DNA of 64,000 nucleotides from Planctomycetota bacterium. GTDB taxonomy: Bacteria; Planctomycetota; UBA11346. The number at the start of each line of letters is the position of its first letter. The first letter of the stretch is position 1. Of this stretch, positions 10,048 through 19,409 are shown one piece after another. The notes below the pieces were generated by a model. That model made no database searches and was not told where the DNA came from. It saw only the letters and a list, made by a program, of their open reading frames with translations. Both the position numbers and the translations under genes were made by a program. Location: the NCBI GenBank assembly GCA_023150565.1, contig JAKLKR010000001.1, positions 54,804 to 118,803 of the forward strand. The letters are read 5' to 3'.

Positions 10048-11498
10048 GCGGCGATAGCACCCCCCGTACCGGGGAGACCCGGCGCGCCGCCGCCGCCGGG
10101 ACGATCGAGATCCCGGTCGACGGTGCCGGCTCGATGGCGCGCTGGTGGCCGCGCGCCCGTTTCGTCGCCATGCTCTGGCTGATGATGCTGCCCACCATCG
10201 CCGGGCTGGCGATCTTCACCTACTTCCCCAATCTCGAGACGGTCAAGTATTCGCTCTACAAGTGGGATGGCGGCGCGGTCGAGGAATTCCGCCTCTTCTA
10301 CAACTTCAAGCAGATCTTCGGCGGCGGGGATCCGCGCTACTGGGCGGCGTTCTCGCTCATCGGCGTGCTGCTGGCGGCCAACCTGGTGAAGATGTGGCCG
10401 TCGATCTTCACCGCTATCGTGCTGCACCGGCTCAAGAGCGAGCGCTGGCAGTTCTTCTACCGCGTGCTGTTCGTGGTGCCGATGGTGATCCCCGGCCTGG
10501 TCGGGCTGCTGCTGTGGAAGGGCTATTACGATCCCAACGTGGGTTTGTTCAACAAGCTGCTCAACGGCATCGGGCTGATGCCGGTCCTCAACAGCCTCGA
10601 CACCGCCATGCCGGCCCTAGCCGCCTTCGTGAACGGCAACCTGCTGGTGTGGAATTCCGCCAACCCGCTGTGGTCGATCCTTCTGCTTCCCACCCAGATC
10701 ATCACCCCGCTCTTCGGCGGGCTGTGGGGCATGCTGGTGTTCGGCTTCGTCCTGCTGCTGCTGCGCGATGGCGTGCAGACCATACCCGGGCGCTGGATGC
10801 TGTGGGTGATGGTGATGGCCTTCGCGGTGCTCACCTGGGGCCCCAATCCCTTCGAGAATCCCCTGCCCTTCCTCGCCCGTGGGCTCATCCTGCTCGGCGG
10901 CGGCGCGCTGCTGGTGGAATGGCTGCGCAAGCGCGACTCGATCGAAGGCAAGGACGTGGTCGCCCGCATCGCCGCCGGGGTGCTGATCACCGCCGGCCTG
11001 CTGGTGCTGCTGTCCAAGATCTGGGTCGATCCCACCAACGCCTTCATCAACGGCAACCCGTCGTGGCTCGGCCACAGCAAGCTGGTGGTGCCGGCGGTGA
11101 TCGTGTGGGGCTTCCCCTGGATCGGCACCGTCGGCGTGCTGATCTACCTCGCCGGCCTGGCCAACATCAGCAAGGAGGTCTATGAGGCCGCCGAACTCGA
11201 TGGCATCGGCTTCTGGGGCAAGATCTTCCGCATCGAGATCCCGCTCATCCTGACCCAGGTGCGTATCAACCTCATCTTCCTCACCATCGGCACCCTCAAC
11301 GAATACGGCTTCTTCCTCATCCTGCTCGGTCCCGACGGGGGACCCGACAACGCCGGCCTCACCCCCGGGTTGTACATGTACCAGAAGGCCTTCATCCAGA
11401 GCGAGATGGGCTATGCCTGCGCGCTCGGCATGGTGATGTTCACCCTCATCCTGTTCCTGACCATCGTGTACCAGAGGCACCTCAAGGTGGACAAGTGA
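10044..11498 (+). CDS. Sugar ABC transporter permease, MalF/UgpA type, with internal hydrophobic insertion
   Basis: EAA loop YEAAELDGIGFWGKIFRIEIPLI; WGFPWIGTVGVLIYLAGLANISKEVYEAAELDG; ATGA overlap with upstream gene. Confidence 0.88.
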   Translation: MSGDSTPRTGETRRAAAAGTIEIPVDGAGSMARWWPRARFVAMLWLMMLPTIAGLAIFTYFPNLETVKYSLYKWDGGAVEEFRLFYNFKQIFGGGDPRYWAAFSLIGVLLAANLVKMWPSIFTAIVLHRLKSERWQFFYRVLFVVPMVIPGLVGLLLWKGYYDPNVGLFNKLLNGIGLMPVLNSLDTAMPALAAFVNGNLLVWNSANPLWSILLLPTQIITPLFGGLWGMLVFGFVLLLLRDGVQTIPGRWMLWVMVMAFAVLTWGPNPFENPLPFLARGLILLGGGALLVEWLRKRDSIEGKDVVARIAAGVLITAGLLVLLSKIWVDPTNAFINGNPSWLGHSKLVVPAVIVWGFPWIGTVGVLIYLAGLANISKEVYEAAELDGIGFWGKIFRIEIPLILTQVRINLIFLTIGTLNEYGFFLILLGPDGGPDNAGLTPGLYMYQKAFIQSEMGYACALGMVMFTLILFLTIVYQRHLKVDK

Positions 11499-11499
11499 C

Positions 11500-12339
11500 A
11501 TGACCCACCAGTCCCACCTCCGTTTCAAGGAATGGTGCAAGCACGCCCTGCTGTGCTGCGTGCTGTTCTTCGCCTTCGTGCCGTTCTTCCTGATGCTGAT
11601 GATCAGCCTCAAGACCAACGACCAGTACACCACCAACCCCTGGTGGTTCGATGCGCCCTCGCAATGGTGCTGGGCCAACTGGACCAAGGGCTGGAACACC
11701 GTCGGCCACTACATCACCAATTCGATCGTGGTGGCGGTGGGCTCGGTGCTGCTGTGCCTGACCATCAGCATCCCCACCAGCTATGTCATCGCCCGCTACC
11801 GCTTCCCGGGGCGCGAACTGGTCTACTACGCGCTGATGGCCACCATGTTCCTGCCCGGCGGTGCCGCCGCGCTGGTGACCACCTTCAAGCTGATCAGCTC
11901 GATGGGCCTGGTGAACAACCTCGCCGCGCTGGTGCTGCTCTCGGGCATCGGCGGCCAGGTGAGCTGCGTGTTCATCCTGCGCCAGTTCATCGAGGAGATC
12001 CCCAAGGAGCTGTTCGAATCGGCCTCGATCGACGGCGCCGGCCATCTGCGCCAGATGTGGTCGATCATGCTGCCGCTGTCCGGGCCGGTGATCGGCACCC
12101 TGGCGATCATGAACTTCCTCGGCGCCTGGAACGACCTGATCATGCCGCTGATCCTCCTGCGCGACGACCAGATGCTCACCATCCCGGTCGGCCTGATGCG
12201 CCTCGACGGCGAGTACGTCAAGATGTGGGGCGAGCTGATGGCCGGCTATTCGATCGCCGCCATCCCCCTGGTCATCCTCTTCCTGTTCACCATTCGTCTC
12301 TTCGTCCGCGGCCTCACCGCGGGCGCGGTCAAGGGCTGA
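11500..12339 (+). CDS. Sugar ABC transporter permease, MalG/UgpE type
   Basis: EAA loop LFESASIDGAGHLRQMWSIMLPLSGPVIGTLAIMNFLGAWNDLIMPLIL; C-terminal FVRGLTAGAVKG. Confidence 0.92.
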   Translation: MTHQSHLRFKEWCKHALLCCVLFFAFVPFFLMLMISLKTNDQYTTNPWWFDAPSQWCWANWTKGWNTVGHYITNSIVVAVGSVLLCLTISIPTSYVIARYRFPGRELVYYALMATMFLPGGAAALVTTFKLISSMGLVNNLAALVLLSGIGGQVSCVFILRQFIEEIPKELFESASIDGAGHLRQMWSIMLPLSGPVIGTLAIMNFLGAWNDLIMPLILLRDDQMLTIPVGLMRLDGEYVKMWGELMAGYSIAAIPLVILFLFTIRLFVRGLTAGAVKG

Positions 12340-12342
12340 GCC

Positions 12343-13482
12343 ATGGCAGGCATCCTCATCAAGGATCTCCAGAAGATCTACGACAACGGCTATCACGCGG
12401 TCAAGGACGCCAACCTCGAGATTCGCGACAGGGAGTTCATGGTCCTGGTCGGGCCCTCGGGTTGCGGCAAGACCACCACCCTGCGCATGATCGCCGGGCT
12501 GGAGGACATCAGCGGCGGCGAGATCCGCATCGGTGAGCGCCGGCTCAACGAGGTGGCGCCCAAGGACCGCGACATCGCCATGGTGTTCCAGAGCTACGCG
12601 CTCTACCCGCACATGTCGGTGTACGAGAACATGGCCTTCGCCCTGCGTCTGCGCAAGATGCCCAAGCCCGAGATCCATGCCAAGGTGATGGAAGCGGCCA
12701 AGATGCTCAGCCTGGGCAACCAGCTCGAGAAGCTGCCCAAGCAGCTTTCCGGCGGCCAGCGCCAGCGCGTCGCCCTCGGGCGTGCGATCGTGCGCCAGCC
12801 CAAGGCATTCCTCTTCGATGAGCCGCTCTCGAACCTCGACGCCAAGCTGCGCGGCGAGATGCGCTATGAGCTCAAGTCGCTGCAGACCCGCCTGGCCACC
12901 ACCGCGGTGTACGTGACCCACGACCAGATCGAGGCCATGACCCTGGGCGACCGCATCACGGTGATGAGCGTGGGCGAGATCCAGCAGGTGGCCCCGCCCA
13001 CGGTGGTCTACGAGTTCCCCTACAACCGCTTCGTGGCCAGCTTCATCGGCACCCCGCCGATGAATTTCGTGACCGGCAAGCTGGTGCGCGAAGGCGACAC
13101 CTGGTCGTGCGAGATGGCCAAGGGCCAGCGCTTCACCCTGGGCATGAAGGAGCGCGGCAAGCTGGCCGAGAACCTGGGCAAGGACGTGGTCCTGGGCGTC
13201 CGTCCGGAGCACCTGCATGCGCCCCAGGTGGCGCCGGCGGGCTGCGCCGTCTGCCCGATGAAGGTCGACGTGGTCGAGCACATGGGCGACCACCAGTACA
13301 TCTACCTGCTCCTCGATGGCGTCGAGGACACCGTGATCATGAAGGCGCCGCCCCAGGTGAAGGCCGCCCCCGGCGACATCATGCCGGTGCATCTCGACAC
13401 CGCTGCCGGCCACTTGTTCGCCGGTACCCACGAGCACGCCCCCAACATCACCCTGCCGGCGGGATTCCCGCGCCAGCAGTGA
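12343..13482 (+). CDS. Sugar ABC transporter ATP-binding protein, MalK/UgpC type
   Basis: Walker [10 protein letters not shown], signature [15 protein letters not shown], Walker [17 protein letters not shown], regulatory C-terminal domain. Confidence 0.95.
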   Translation: MAGILIKDLQKIYDNGYHAVKDANLEIRDREFMVLVGPSGCGKTTTLRMIAGLEDISGGEIRIGERRLNEVAPKDRDIAMVFQSYALYPHMSVYENMAFALRLRKMPKPEIHAKVMEAAKMLSLGNQLEKLPKQLSGGQRQRVALGRAIVRQPKAFLFDEPLSNLDAKLRGEMRYELKSLQTRLATTAVYVTHDQIEAMTLGDRITVMSVGEIQQVAPPTVVYEFPYNRFVASFIGTPPMNFVTGKLVREGDTWSCEMAKGQRFTLGMKERGKLAENLGKDVVLGVRPEHLHAPQVAPAGCAVCPMKVDVVEHMGDHQYIYLLLDGVEDTVIMKAPPQVKAAPGDIMPVHLDTAAGHLFAGTHEHAPNITLPAGFPRQQ

Positions 13483-13507
13483 CCGTGGTTTGCTGAGGGA
13501 AACGGCA

Positions 13508-13541
13508 CAGCCGCGGCCCAAAGGTCGCGGCTGGCTTGTTT
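13508..13541 (+). terminator. Terminator after ABC operon
   Basis: CAGCCGCGGCC-caaa-GGTCGCGGCTG then GCTTGTTTT. Confidence 0.6.
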
Positions 13542-13636
13542 TCCGGGATCAGGCGCTACTCGGCCCTTGCCCGAGGGGGGGTGTCGTCCATGATCCCGCC
13601 CCCCATAAACGAGAACAGAACGTTCGCGGAGCAGTC

Positions 13637-15736
13637 ATGGCCCTGAACCTCGCCAAGATGCGCAATTTCGGCATCGTCGCCCACATCGACTCGGGCAAGA
13701 CCACGGTGTCCGAGCGCATTCTCTACTACACCGGCAAGAAGCACAAGATCGGCGAGGTGCACGAGGGTGCCACCACCACCGACTGGATGAAGGAGGAGCA
13801 GGAGCGCGGCATCACCATCACGGCCGCGGCCGTGTTCTGCTCGTGGCGCGACCACTACATCAACCTCATCGACACCCCCGGACACGTGGACTTCACCGCC
13901 GAGGTGGAACGCTCCTGCCGCGTCCTCGATGGCGCGGTGGTGGTGTTCTGCGCAGTCGCCGGGGTGCAGGCCCAGTCCGAGACGGTGTGGCGCCAGGCCA
14001 ACAAGTACTCGGTGCCCCGTCTGGTGTTCGTCAACAAGATGGATCGCATGGGCGCCAACTTCGAGCGCGTGGTCGGCCAGGTGAAGGAGCGCCTGGGCGG
14101 CAACCCGGTGCCCATCCAGATGCCGATCGGCGCTGGCGACGAATACATCGGCCTGATCGACCTGCTGACCATGAAGGCCTACTACTATGAAGGCGATAAG
14201 GGTGAGGACCAGGTCGAGCGCGACATCCCCGCCGAGCTCAAGGCCGAGGCCGAGAAGCGCCGCCACGCGATGATGGATGCCATCGCCTCGAATTGCGGCG
14301 AGGAGGAGATCGAGATGGCCTATCTCGACAAGGGCGAGCTGACCAACGACCAGATCATGGCTGGTCTTCGCGCCGGCTGCCGCACCTTCAAGCTCCAGCC
14401 CATGCTCCAGGGGTCGGCCCTGCGCAACAAGGGCGTGCAGAAGCTGCTCGACGCGGTGATCGACATCCTGCCCAACCCCAAGGATGCGCATTCGATCAAG
14501 CAGTTCGAACTCGAGGACATCACCAAGTCCAATCCGTCGCCGACCGCCTGCGATCCCAAGGCGCCGCTGCGCGCCATGGTGTTCAAGATCATGAACATGC
14601 CCAACCTCGGCGACGTGTCGTTCGTGCGCGTCTACCAGGGCCTGCTCCAGGAAGGCGACCAGCTGGTGTGCCAGCCCTCAGGCAAGACCGAGCGCGCCGG
14701 GCGCCTGGTCAAGCTGGTGGGTTCCGCCCCGCACAAGATCGAGGATTCGCCCGCCGGCGACATCTGCGCCATCGTCGGGCTCAAGAACACCCAGACCGGC
14801 GACACCCTCTGCCACCAGAGCGACAACAAGCCGATGATGCTCGAAGGCATCACCTTCGCCAAGCCGGTCATCACCATGGCCATCGAGCCCAAGTCCAACC
14901 AGGACAAGGAGAAGATGGCCTACGCCCTGCAGCGCCTGGAGCGCGAGGACCCCACCTTCAAGAAGTGGACCGACCCCGAGACCTCGCAGCTGATCATCGC
15001 CGGCATGGGCGAGCTGCACCTCGAGGTGCTCAGCCACCGTATCCGCGACGAATACAAGGTCGACGCGGTGGTCGGCAAGCCCAAGGTGAGCTACCGCGAG
15101 ACCATCTCCAAGTCGCTCGAGATCCGCGGCAAGCACGTCAAGCAGTCGGGTGGACGCGGCCAGTACGGCGATTGCGTGGTCAAGATCCGCCCGCTCACCG
15201 ACGAGGAGAAGGCGGCCGGCAACGAGTTCATCTGGCTCGACTCGATCAGCCAGGGCCGCGTGCCGCGCGAATACCGCCCGGCGATCGAGGAGGGCGTGCG
15301 CTACGAGCTGCAGCGCGGCTACCTCGCCGGCTTCCCCTGCATCAACGTGCACGTCGAGCTGATCGACGGTTCCTACCATGATGTCGACTCCAGCCAGGAG
15401 GCCTTCATCGCCGCCGGCCGCCTCGCCATCCGTGAAGCCTACCCCAAGCTCGGCATGCAGCTGCTCGAGCCGTGGATGAAGGTCGAGGTCGAGACCCCCG
15501 ACCAGTTCACCGGCACCATCATGGGCTCGTTGCAGTCCAAGCGTGCGATGATCACCGAGACCCTCGACCGCGGCACCAACAAGATCATCCGCTGCGAGGT
15601 CCCCCTCGGCGAGATGTTCGGCTACACCACCGAGCTGCGCTCGATGTCGCAGGGCCGCGCCGGCTTCTCGATGGAGCCGAGCGAGTACAAGACCGTGCCC
15701 CAGTCGATGGTCGAGAAGGTCGCCAAGAAGGGCTGA
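13637..15736 (+). CDS. fusA: Elongation factor G
   Basis: [44 protein letters not shown]...[12 protein letters not shown]...[15 protein letters not shown]...[11 protein letters not shown]. Confidence 0.95.
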   Translation: MALNLAKMRNFGIVAHIDSGKTTVSERILYYTGKKHKIGEVHEGATTTDWMKEEQERGITITAAAVFCSWRDHYINLIDTPGHVDFTAEVERSCRVLDGAVVVFCAVAGVQAQSETVWRQANKYSVPRLVFVNKMDRMGANFERVVGQVKERLGGNPVPIQMPIGAGDEYIGLIDLLTMKAYYYEGDKGEDQVERDIPAELKAEAEKRRHAMMDAIASNCGEEEIEMAYLDKGELTNDQIMAGLRAGCRTFKLQPMLQGSALRNKGVQKLLDAVIDILPNPKDAHSIKQFELEDITKSNPSPTACDPKAPLRAMVFKIMNMPNLGDVSFVRVYQGLLQEGDQLVCQPSGKTERAGRLVKLVGSAPHKIEDSPAGDICAIVGLKNTQTGDTLCHQSDNKPMMLEGITFAKPVITMAIEPKSNQDKEKMAYALQRLEREDPTFKKWTDPETSQLIIAGMGELHLEVLSHRIRDEYKVDAVVGKPKVSYRETISKSLEIRGKHVKQSGGRGQYGDCVVKIRPLTDEEKAAGNEFIWLDSISQGRVPREYRPAIEEGVRYELQRGYLAGFPCINVHVELIDGSYHDVDSSQEAFIAAGRLAIREAYPKLGMQLLEPWMKVEVETPDQFTGTIMGSLQSKRAMITETLDRGTNKIIRCEVPLGEMFGYTTELRSMSQGRAGFSMEPSEYKTVPQSMVEKVAKKG

Positions 15737-15763
15737 TCCCCCTCGGAGCGGACTCGGACCACG

Positions 15764-15798
15764 GGGGTCGCGCCATCGGCGCGGCCCCTGTCCTTTTT
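15764..15798 (+). terminator. Terminator after fusA
   Basis: GGGGTCGCGCC-atc-GGCGCGGCCCC then TGTCCTTTTT; sits between convergent genes. Confidence 0.7.
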
Positions 15799-16775
15799 CA
15801 GCCGCCGCCCATCGCCTCGTCGGCCATCGCCATCGCACCGCCCATCGCCTGGCTCCACATCATCAGCACGGTGCAGGCGGCGGTGATCATGGCGATCGCG
15901 TAGACGATCCCGGTGGCGATCTTGGCGGTCCAGCGCAGGCGCGAGGCGAAGCGCTCCTCGGCCAGGGTGGCGACCTGGGCGAGGGCGCGGTCGAGGCGTC
16001 CGCCGGCTTCGCCGGTCTGGACCAACGCCAGGAGGTCGCCGCCGATCCCGCCGTGGGCGAGGCCCTCGGCGACGCTGCCCAGGCGCCGTTCCTCGATGCT
16101 CACCCCGGCCTCCGCCAGGCGGGCGCCCATCGCCTGGTTGCCGCAGGCGCCGGCGGCGAGCGCGAACGCCGCCTGGACGCGCATGCCGGCCGAGAACGCC
16201 GCCTCCAGCACCGCGGCGGTATTCGCGGTCAGCATCGGCATGGCCAGGAACGTGAACGGCCGGCGCAGCATCAGCCGGCCGAACAGGCCGCTGCGTCCGG
16301 TGGCCCAGCCGGCTGCCGCCAGTGCGGCGATGATGCCCCACAGGCAGGCCGGTCCGGCCAGCAGCCAGAGGGGGTCGCTGCGTCCGAGCACCGCCCCTGG
16401 CACCGCCGGGGCGATCAGCGCCGCATGCAGCAGCAGGGCCGGGTAGATCAGGCGCCCTACCGCTTCATCGCGGGTGCGGGCCAGGCGTTCGCAGATGCCG
16501 GCGATGCGGCGGCAGCAGTCCGGCAGGCGGCCGCTCTCCTCGCCGGCGCGCACCAGCGCCACCACCAGCGGGGCTTCGCCCGAGGCCTCCAGGACCGTCC
16601 ACAGATGGGTGCCGGCTTCGCAGGATGCCGACCAGGAGGCGCTGGTCGTGGTCATCGCTCCGCCGGCGGTGGCTCCGGCCAGCACCAGCGAGCGTCCGAT
16701 CGGCAGGCCCGCATCGAGGAGGCCGGCGAGCTGGCCATGGAACAGCGCCGTGCGCCGCCAGCCGGCCAGGGTCAT
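15798..16775 (-). CDS. Type II secretion/type IV pilus inner-membrane protein, GspF/PilC family
   Basis: Two GspF-like halves, e.g. LAGLLDAGLPIGRSLVLAG...ALVRAGEESGRLPD and LALVQTGEAGGRLDRALAQVATLAEERFASRL; C-terminal TM. Confidence 0.8.
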   Translation of the reverse strand: MTLAGWRRTALFHGQLAGLLDAGLPIGRSLVLAGATAGGAMTTTSASWSASCEAGTHLWTVLEASGEAPLVVALVRAGEESGRLPDCCRRIAGICERLARTRDEAVGRLIYPALLLHAALIAPAVPGAVLGRSDPLWLLAGPACLWGIIAALAAAGWATGRSGLFGRLMLRRPFTFLAMPMLTANTAAVLEAAFSAGMRVQAAFALAAGACGNQAMGARLAEAGVSIEERRLGSVAEGLAHGGIGGDLLALVQTGEAGGRLDRALAQVATLAEERFASRLRWTAKIATGIVYAIAMITAACTVLMMWSQAMGGAMAMADEAMGGG

Positions 16776-17239
16776 GGCGGGGGGGCGGTCAGGGCGGCGG
16801 CGACCGCGGGCGGCACCAGCGCCTCGATGCCCAGGCCGGCGGCATGGACCTGGCGCACGAAGCTGGAACTGAGGTGCGCGAGCGCCCCCGGGGCGAGCAG
16901 CAGGATGGTGTCGAGGCCGAGCTGGCGGTGGTGCTCGGCCATCGCCCGCTCGTGGTCGAGGTCGGCGGCCGAGCGCACTCCGCGCAGCAGGGCATCGAGA
17001 TGCCGCTCGCGGGCGAAATGCAGGGTCGCCCCCTGGTAGGTGGCGACCTCGACCCGGGCGAGGTGGGCGCAGCAGGCGCGCAGCAATGAGACCCGGTGCT
17101 CGACCGGCAGCCATCCGCGCTTGTCCGGATGCACGGCCACCGCCACCACAAGCCGGCCGCCCAGGGCCGCCCCGCGGGTGATCAGGTCGAGATGCCCGAG
17201 GTGGGGCGGATCGAAGGACCCGGGAAACAGCAGGTTCAT
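16772..17239 (-). CDS. coaD: Phosphopantetheine adenylyltransferase (CoaD-like)
   Basis: MNLLFPGSFDPPHLGHLDLITRGAALGGRLVVAVAVHPDKRGWLPVEHRVSLL...HLSSSFVRQV. Confidence 0.82.
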   Translation of the reverse strand: MNLLFPGSFDPPHLGHLDLITRGAALGGRLVVAVAVHPDKRGWLPVEHRVSLLRACCAHLARVEVATYQGATLHFARERHLDALLRGVRSAADLDHERAMAEHHRQLGLDTILLLAPGALAHLSSSFVRQVHAAGLGIEALVPPAVAAALTAPPP

Positions 17240-17273
17240 GATGTGGAGGTCTACGGTGTGGACGTACGCGCGG

Positions 17274-17963
17274 TTACTGCGCGTCTTCCTGGATGCGCGC
17301 GATGAGGTCGGCGGCCAGGGTCTCTTCGCCGCCACCATCGGTATGCGCCACCCGTACCGACACCAAGGTGCCGTCGGCGTCGACCCGGCGCGAGATCAGG
17401 TAGTACATCTTGGTGCCGCCCTGGCGGAAATAGATGCGCACCGGCTTGCCGAGATCGTCGGGGGCCTGGCGCTTTTCCGCCCTGGCCTCAGCCGCGGTGG
17501 CCGGGGTGGCGGGGTTGCCGTCCGGCTTGGCGATCTCTGACTCGACCTTCTTGATCTCCTTCTCGACCTTGGCCAATGCCTGCTTGGTCTTCTGCTGTTC
17601 CTGCCACTTGCCGTACCACGCCTGCCAGTCCGCCGGCCGCTTGGGGCGGTCGGCGCTGCCATCCCCGGGACCTCCGGCCTGCAGGCCGGTGCGCGTGCGC
17701 AGGGCCGACATCACCGCCTCGGCGGCCTGGCGGTCGTCGACCTTGGCCATCAGGATGGGCACGATGTCGGCATCGTCGCCGCTCGATTTCGCGGCCAGTG
17801 CCGCCACCGCCGCCTTCTTGGCGCTGGCATCGTCGCCGGCGAAGGCCTTGTTGAAGGCCTCGACCGCCTTGGCGTTCACCGGCGTCTTCTTGGGGGCATC
17901 GGCGGCGGCGGCTCCGGCGCACAGGGCCAGGGCCAGGAAGAGGGCAGGGGCGCGGTGGGTCAT
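17274..17963 (-). CDS. Secreted hypothetical protein with HEAT-like/charged coiled-coil composition
   Basis: Signal peptide MTHRAPALFLALALCAGAAAA; no family assigned. Confidence 0.55.
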   Translation of the reverse strand: MTHRAPALFLALALCAGAAAADAPKKTPVNAKAVEAFNKAFAGDDASAKKAAVAALAAKSSGDDADIVPILMAKVDDRQAAEAVMSALRTRTGLQAGGPGDGSADRPKRPADWQAWYGKWQEQQKTKQALAKVEKEIKKVESEIAKPDGNPATPATAAEARAEKRQAPDDLGKPVRIYFRQGGTKMYYLISRRVDADGTLVSVRVAHTDGGGEETLAADLIARIQEDAQ

Positions 17964-18532
17964 GGCGTCGGCGGGGCAGGGGGGATGACGAGGGCTTGGG
18001 CGACGGTGCGGGCGGTGGCTTCGCCGGCGAGCAGGCGCACCAGCGACAGCCCCAGGTGCAGGGCGGTGCCGGCGCTCTGGCTGGTGACGAGATTGCCGTC
18101 CACCACCACCGGTTGATCGAGCCAGGCGGCGGCGTGGGGTTCCACCGCCACGCGCGAAGCAGGGTACGAGGTCACCCGCCGTCCGGCGCACAGCCCTCGC
18201 GGCACCAGGGCGATGGGGCAGGCGCAGATCGCCGCCAGCAGGCGGCCGGAGCGGAGCTGGCGTTCGGCCAGATCCTGCACCGCCGCATCGTCACGGCAGA
18301 ATTCCGCCGAGCCCTTGCCGCCGGGCAGGTAGACGAGGTCGAAGGGGCGCGCGGCCACCGAGGCCAGGCTGGTGTGGGCGCACAGGGGCAGGCCGCGGCT
18401 GCCGCGTACCACCGGCAGGTCGACCGCGCTCGCCACCAGCACCTCGGCACCGCCGCGCACCAGCAGGTCGGCCACCGCGATGGTCTCGATCTCCTCGGCG
18501 CCGGGGGCAAGGACGATGCAGCAGGACGGCAT
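17960..18532 (-). CDS. DJ-1/PfpI family protein
   Basis: CIVLAPGAEEIETIAVADLLVRGGAEVLVAS...FDLVYLPGGKGSAEF...LLAAICACPIAL (nucleophile elbow AICAC). Confidence 0.88.
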   Translation of the reverse strand: MPSCCIVLAPGAEEIETIAVADLLVRGGAEVLVASAVDLPVVRGSRGLPLCAHTSLASVAARPFDLVYLPGGKGSAEFCRDDAAVQDLAERQLRSGRLLAAICACPIALVPRGLCAGRRVTSYPASRVAVEPHAAAWLDQPVVVDGNLVTSQSAGTALHLGLSLVRLLAGEATARTVAQALVIPPAPPTP

Positions 18533-18579
18533 GCAGGCTCCGGGTTGCCAGGGGGGAAGGTGCCCCGATCCTGGCGCTG

Positions 18580-19269
18580 ATGACCACCGGTGCAATCCGT
18601 GCCTGCCTGTGCCTCTGCCTGTGCGCCTTCGGGTTGGCGCTGTCCGCCCAGGATGGCGCGGTGGCGGATAAGCCGCCGGCCGAGGTCGCGGCCCTGGCGG
18701 AGCGCCACCAGCGCTCGCGCACCCTGCGCGGCTCATTCTCCTGGCTGGTGCGCCCGATCCTGGGGCCGGTCGACCCGGCCAGGCGGGCGCGCAGCGGCGA
18801 TTTCGCCTTCGCGGTGCCGGCCAGCTACAACATCGTCGTGCGCGACGGGGCCGATGGGCCGGTCGACCGCTGGTGTTCCGACGGCAAGGCCCGTTGGGAG
18901 GTCTCCCGTCTCAGCCCGGGTGACCCCGCCGATGTGCGGGGGCCGCTGGCGGTCGATGGCGGGGATGCCGACTACCGCCGGGTGATCGCCTGCCTGCGCC
19001 TGGATCTTGACCAGTTGGTCAGGGACCACATTCCCACCTGGCGTGGCCAGGAACGGGTGCTGGAACTGCGCCCGAGGGAGAAGGATGCGGGTGCGCGCGG
19101 CCCCCAGGTTGCCGCCATCGCCATCCAACTGGGCCCAGAAGGGGATCCTCAGCGGGTTGATATAGACCATACCGATGGCAATCGCTGGGCGGTGGAGGTG
19201 ACGCGCCTGGAGCGCGATGTCGCGCTGCCGCCGGAGCTGTTCTCCCCCCCGCTCGCCCAGCCGCGCTGA
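18580..19269 (+). CDS. Secreted hypothetical protein, possibly LolA-like outer-membrane carrier fold
   Basis: Signal peptide; GSFSWLVRPILGPVDPARRARSGDFAFAVPASYNIVVRDGADGPVDRWCSDGKARWEV resembles LolA-type layout. Confidence 0.45.
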   Translation: MTTGAIRACLCLCLCAFGLALSAQDGAVADKPPAEVAALAERHQRSRTLRGSFSWLVRPILGPVDPARRARSGDFAFAVPASYNIVVRDGADGPVDRWCSDGKARWEVSRLSPGDPADVRGPLAVDGGDADYRRVIACLRLDLDQLVRDHIPTWRGQERVLELRPREKDAGARGPQVAAIAIQLGPEGDPQRVDIDHTDGNRWAVEVTRLERDVALPPELFSPPLAQPR

Positions 19270-19326
19270 GCGCTGGGGAGACGAGGGGGAGTGCCACACC
19301 CTCGCGGCGGTTCGCTGTTCCAGCCT

Positions 19327-19355
19327 TTGACCCGCTTCCTGCCCGCACTTAGGTT
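19327..19355 (+). promoter_or_regulatory. Candidate sigma-70-like promoter of the PilM/secretin cluster
   Basis: TTGACC-N17-TAGGTT about 55 nt upstream of the PilM-like ATG; weak -10. Confidence 0.3.
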
Positions 19356-19409
19356 GCCCACCCTCGCTCCGGCGGTGCCGGGGCCGCCACGCCAGAGGGA
19401 CTTCGCGTC

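Noticed and set aside
13490-13636. N-terminal extension of EF-G ORF
   Set aside because: EF-G homologues start at [13 protein letters not shown] (13637); the region holds a terminator
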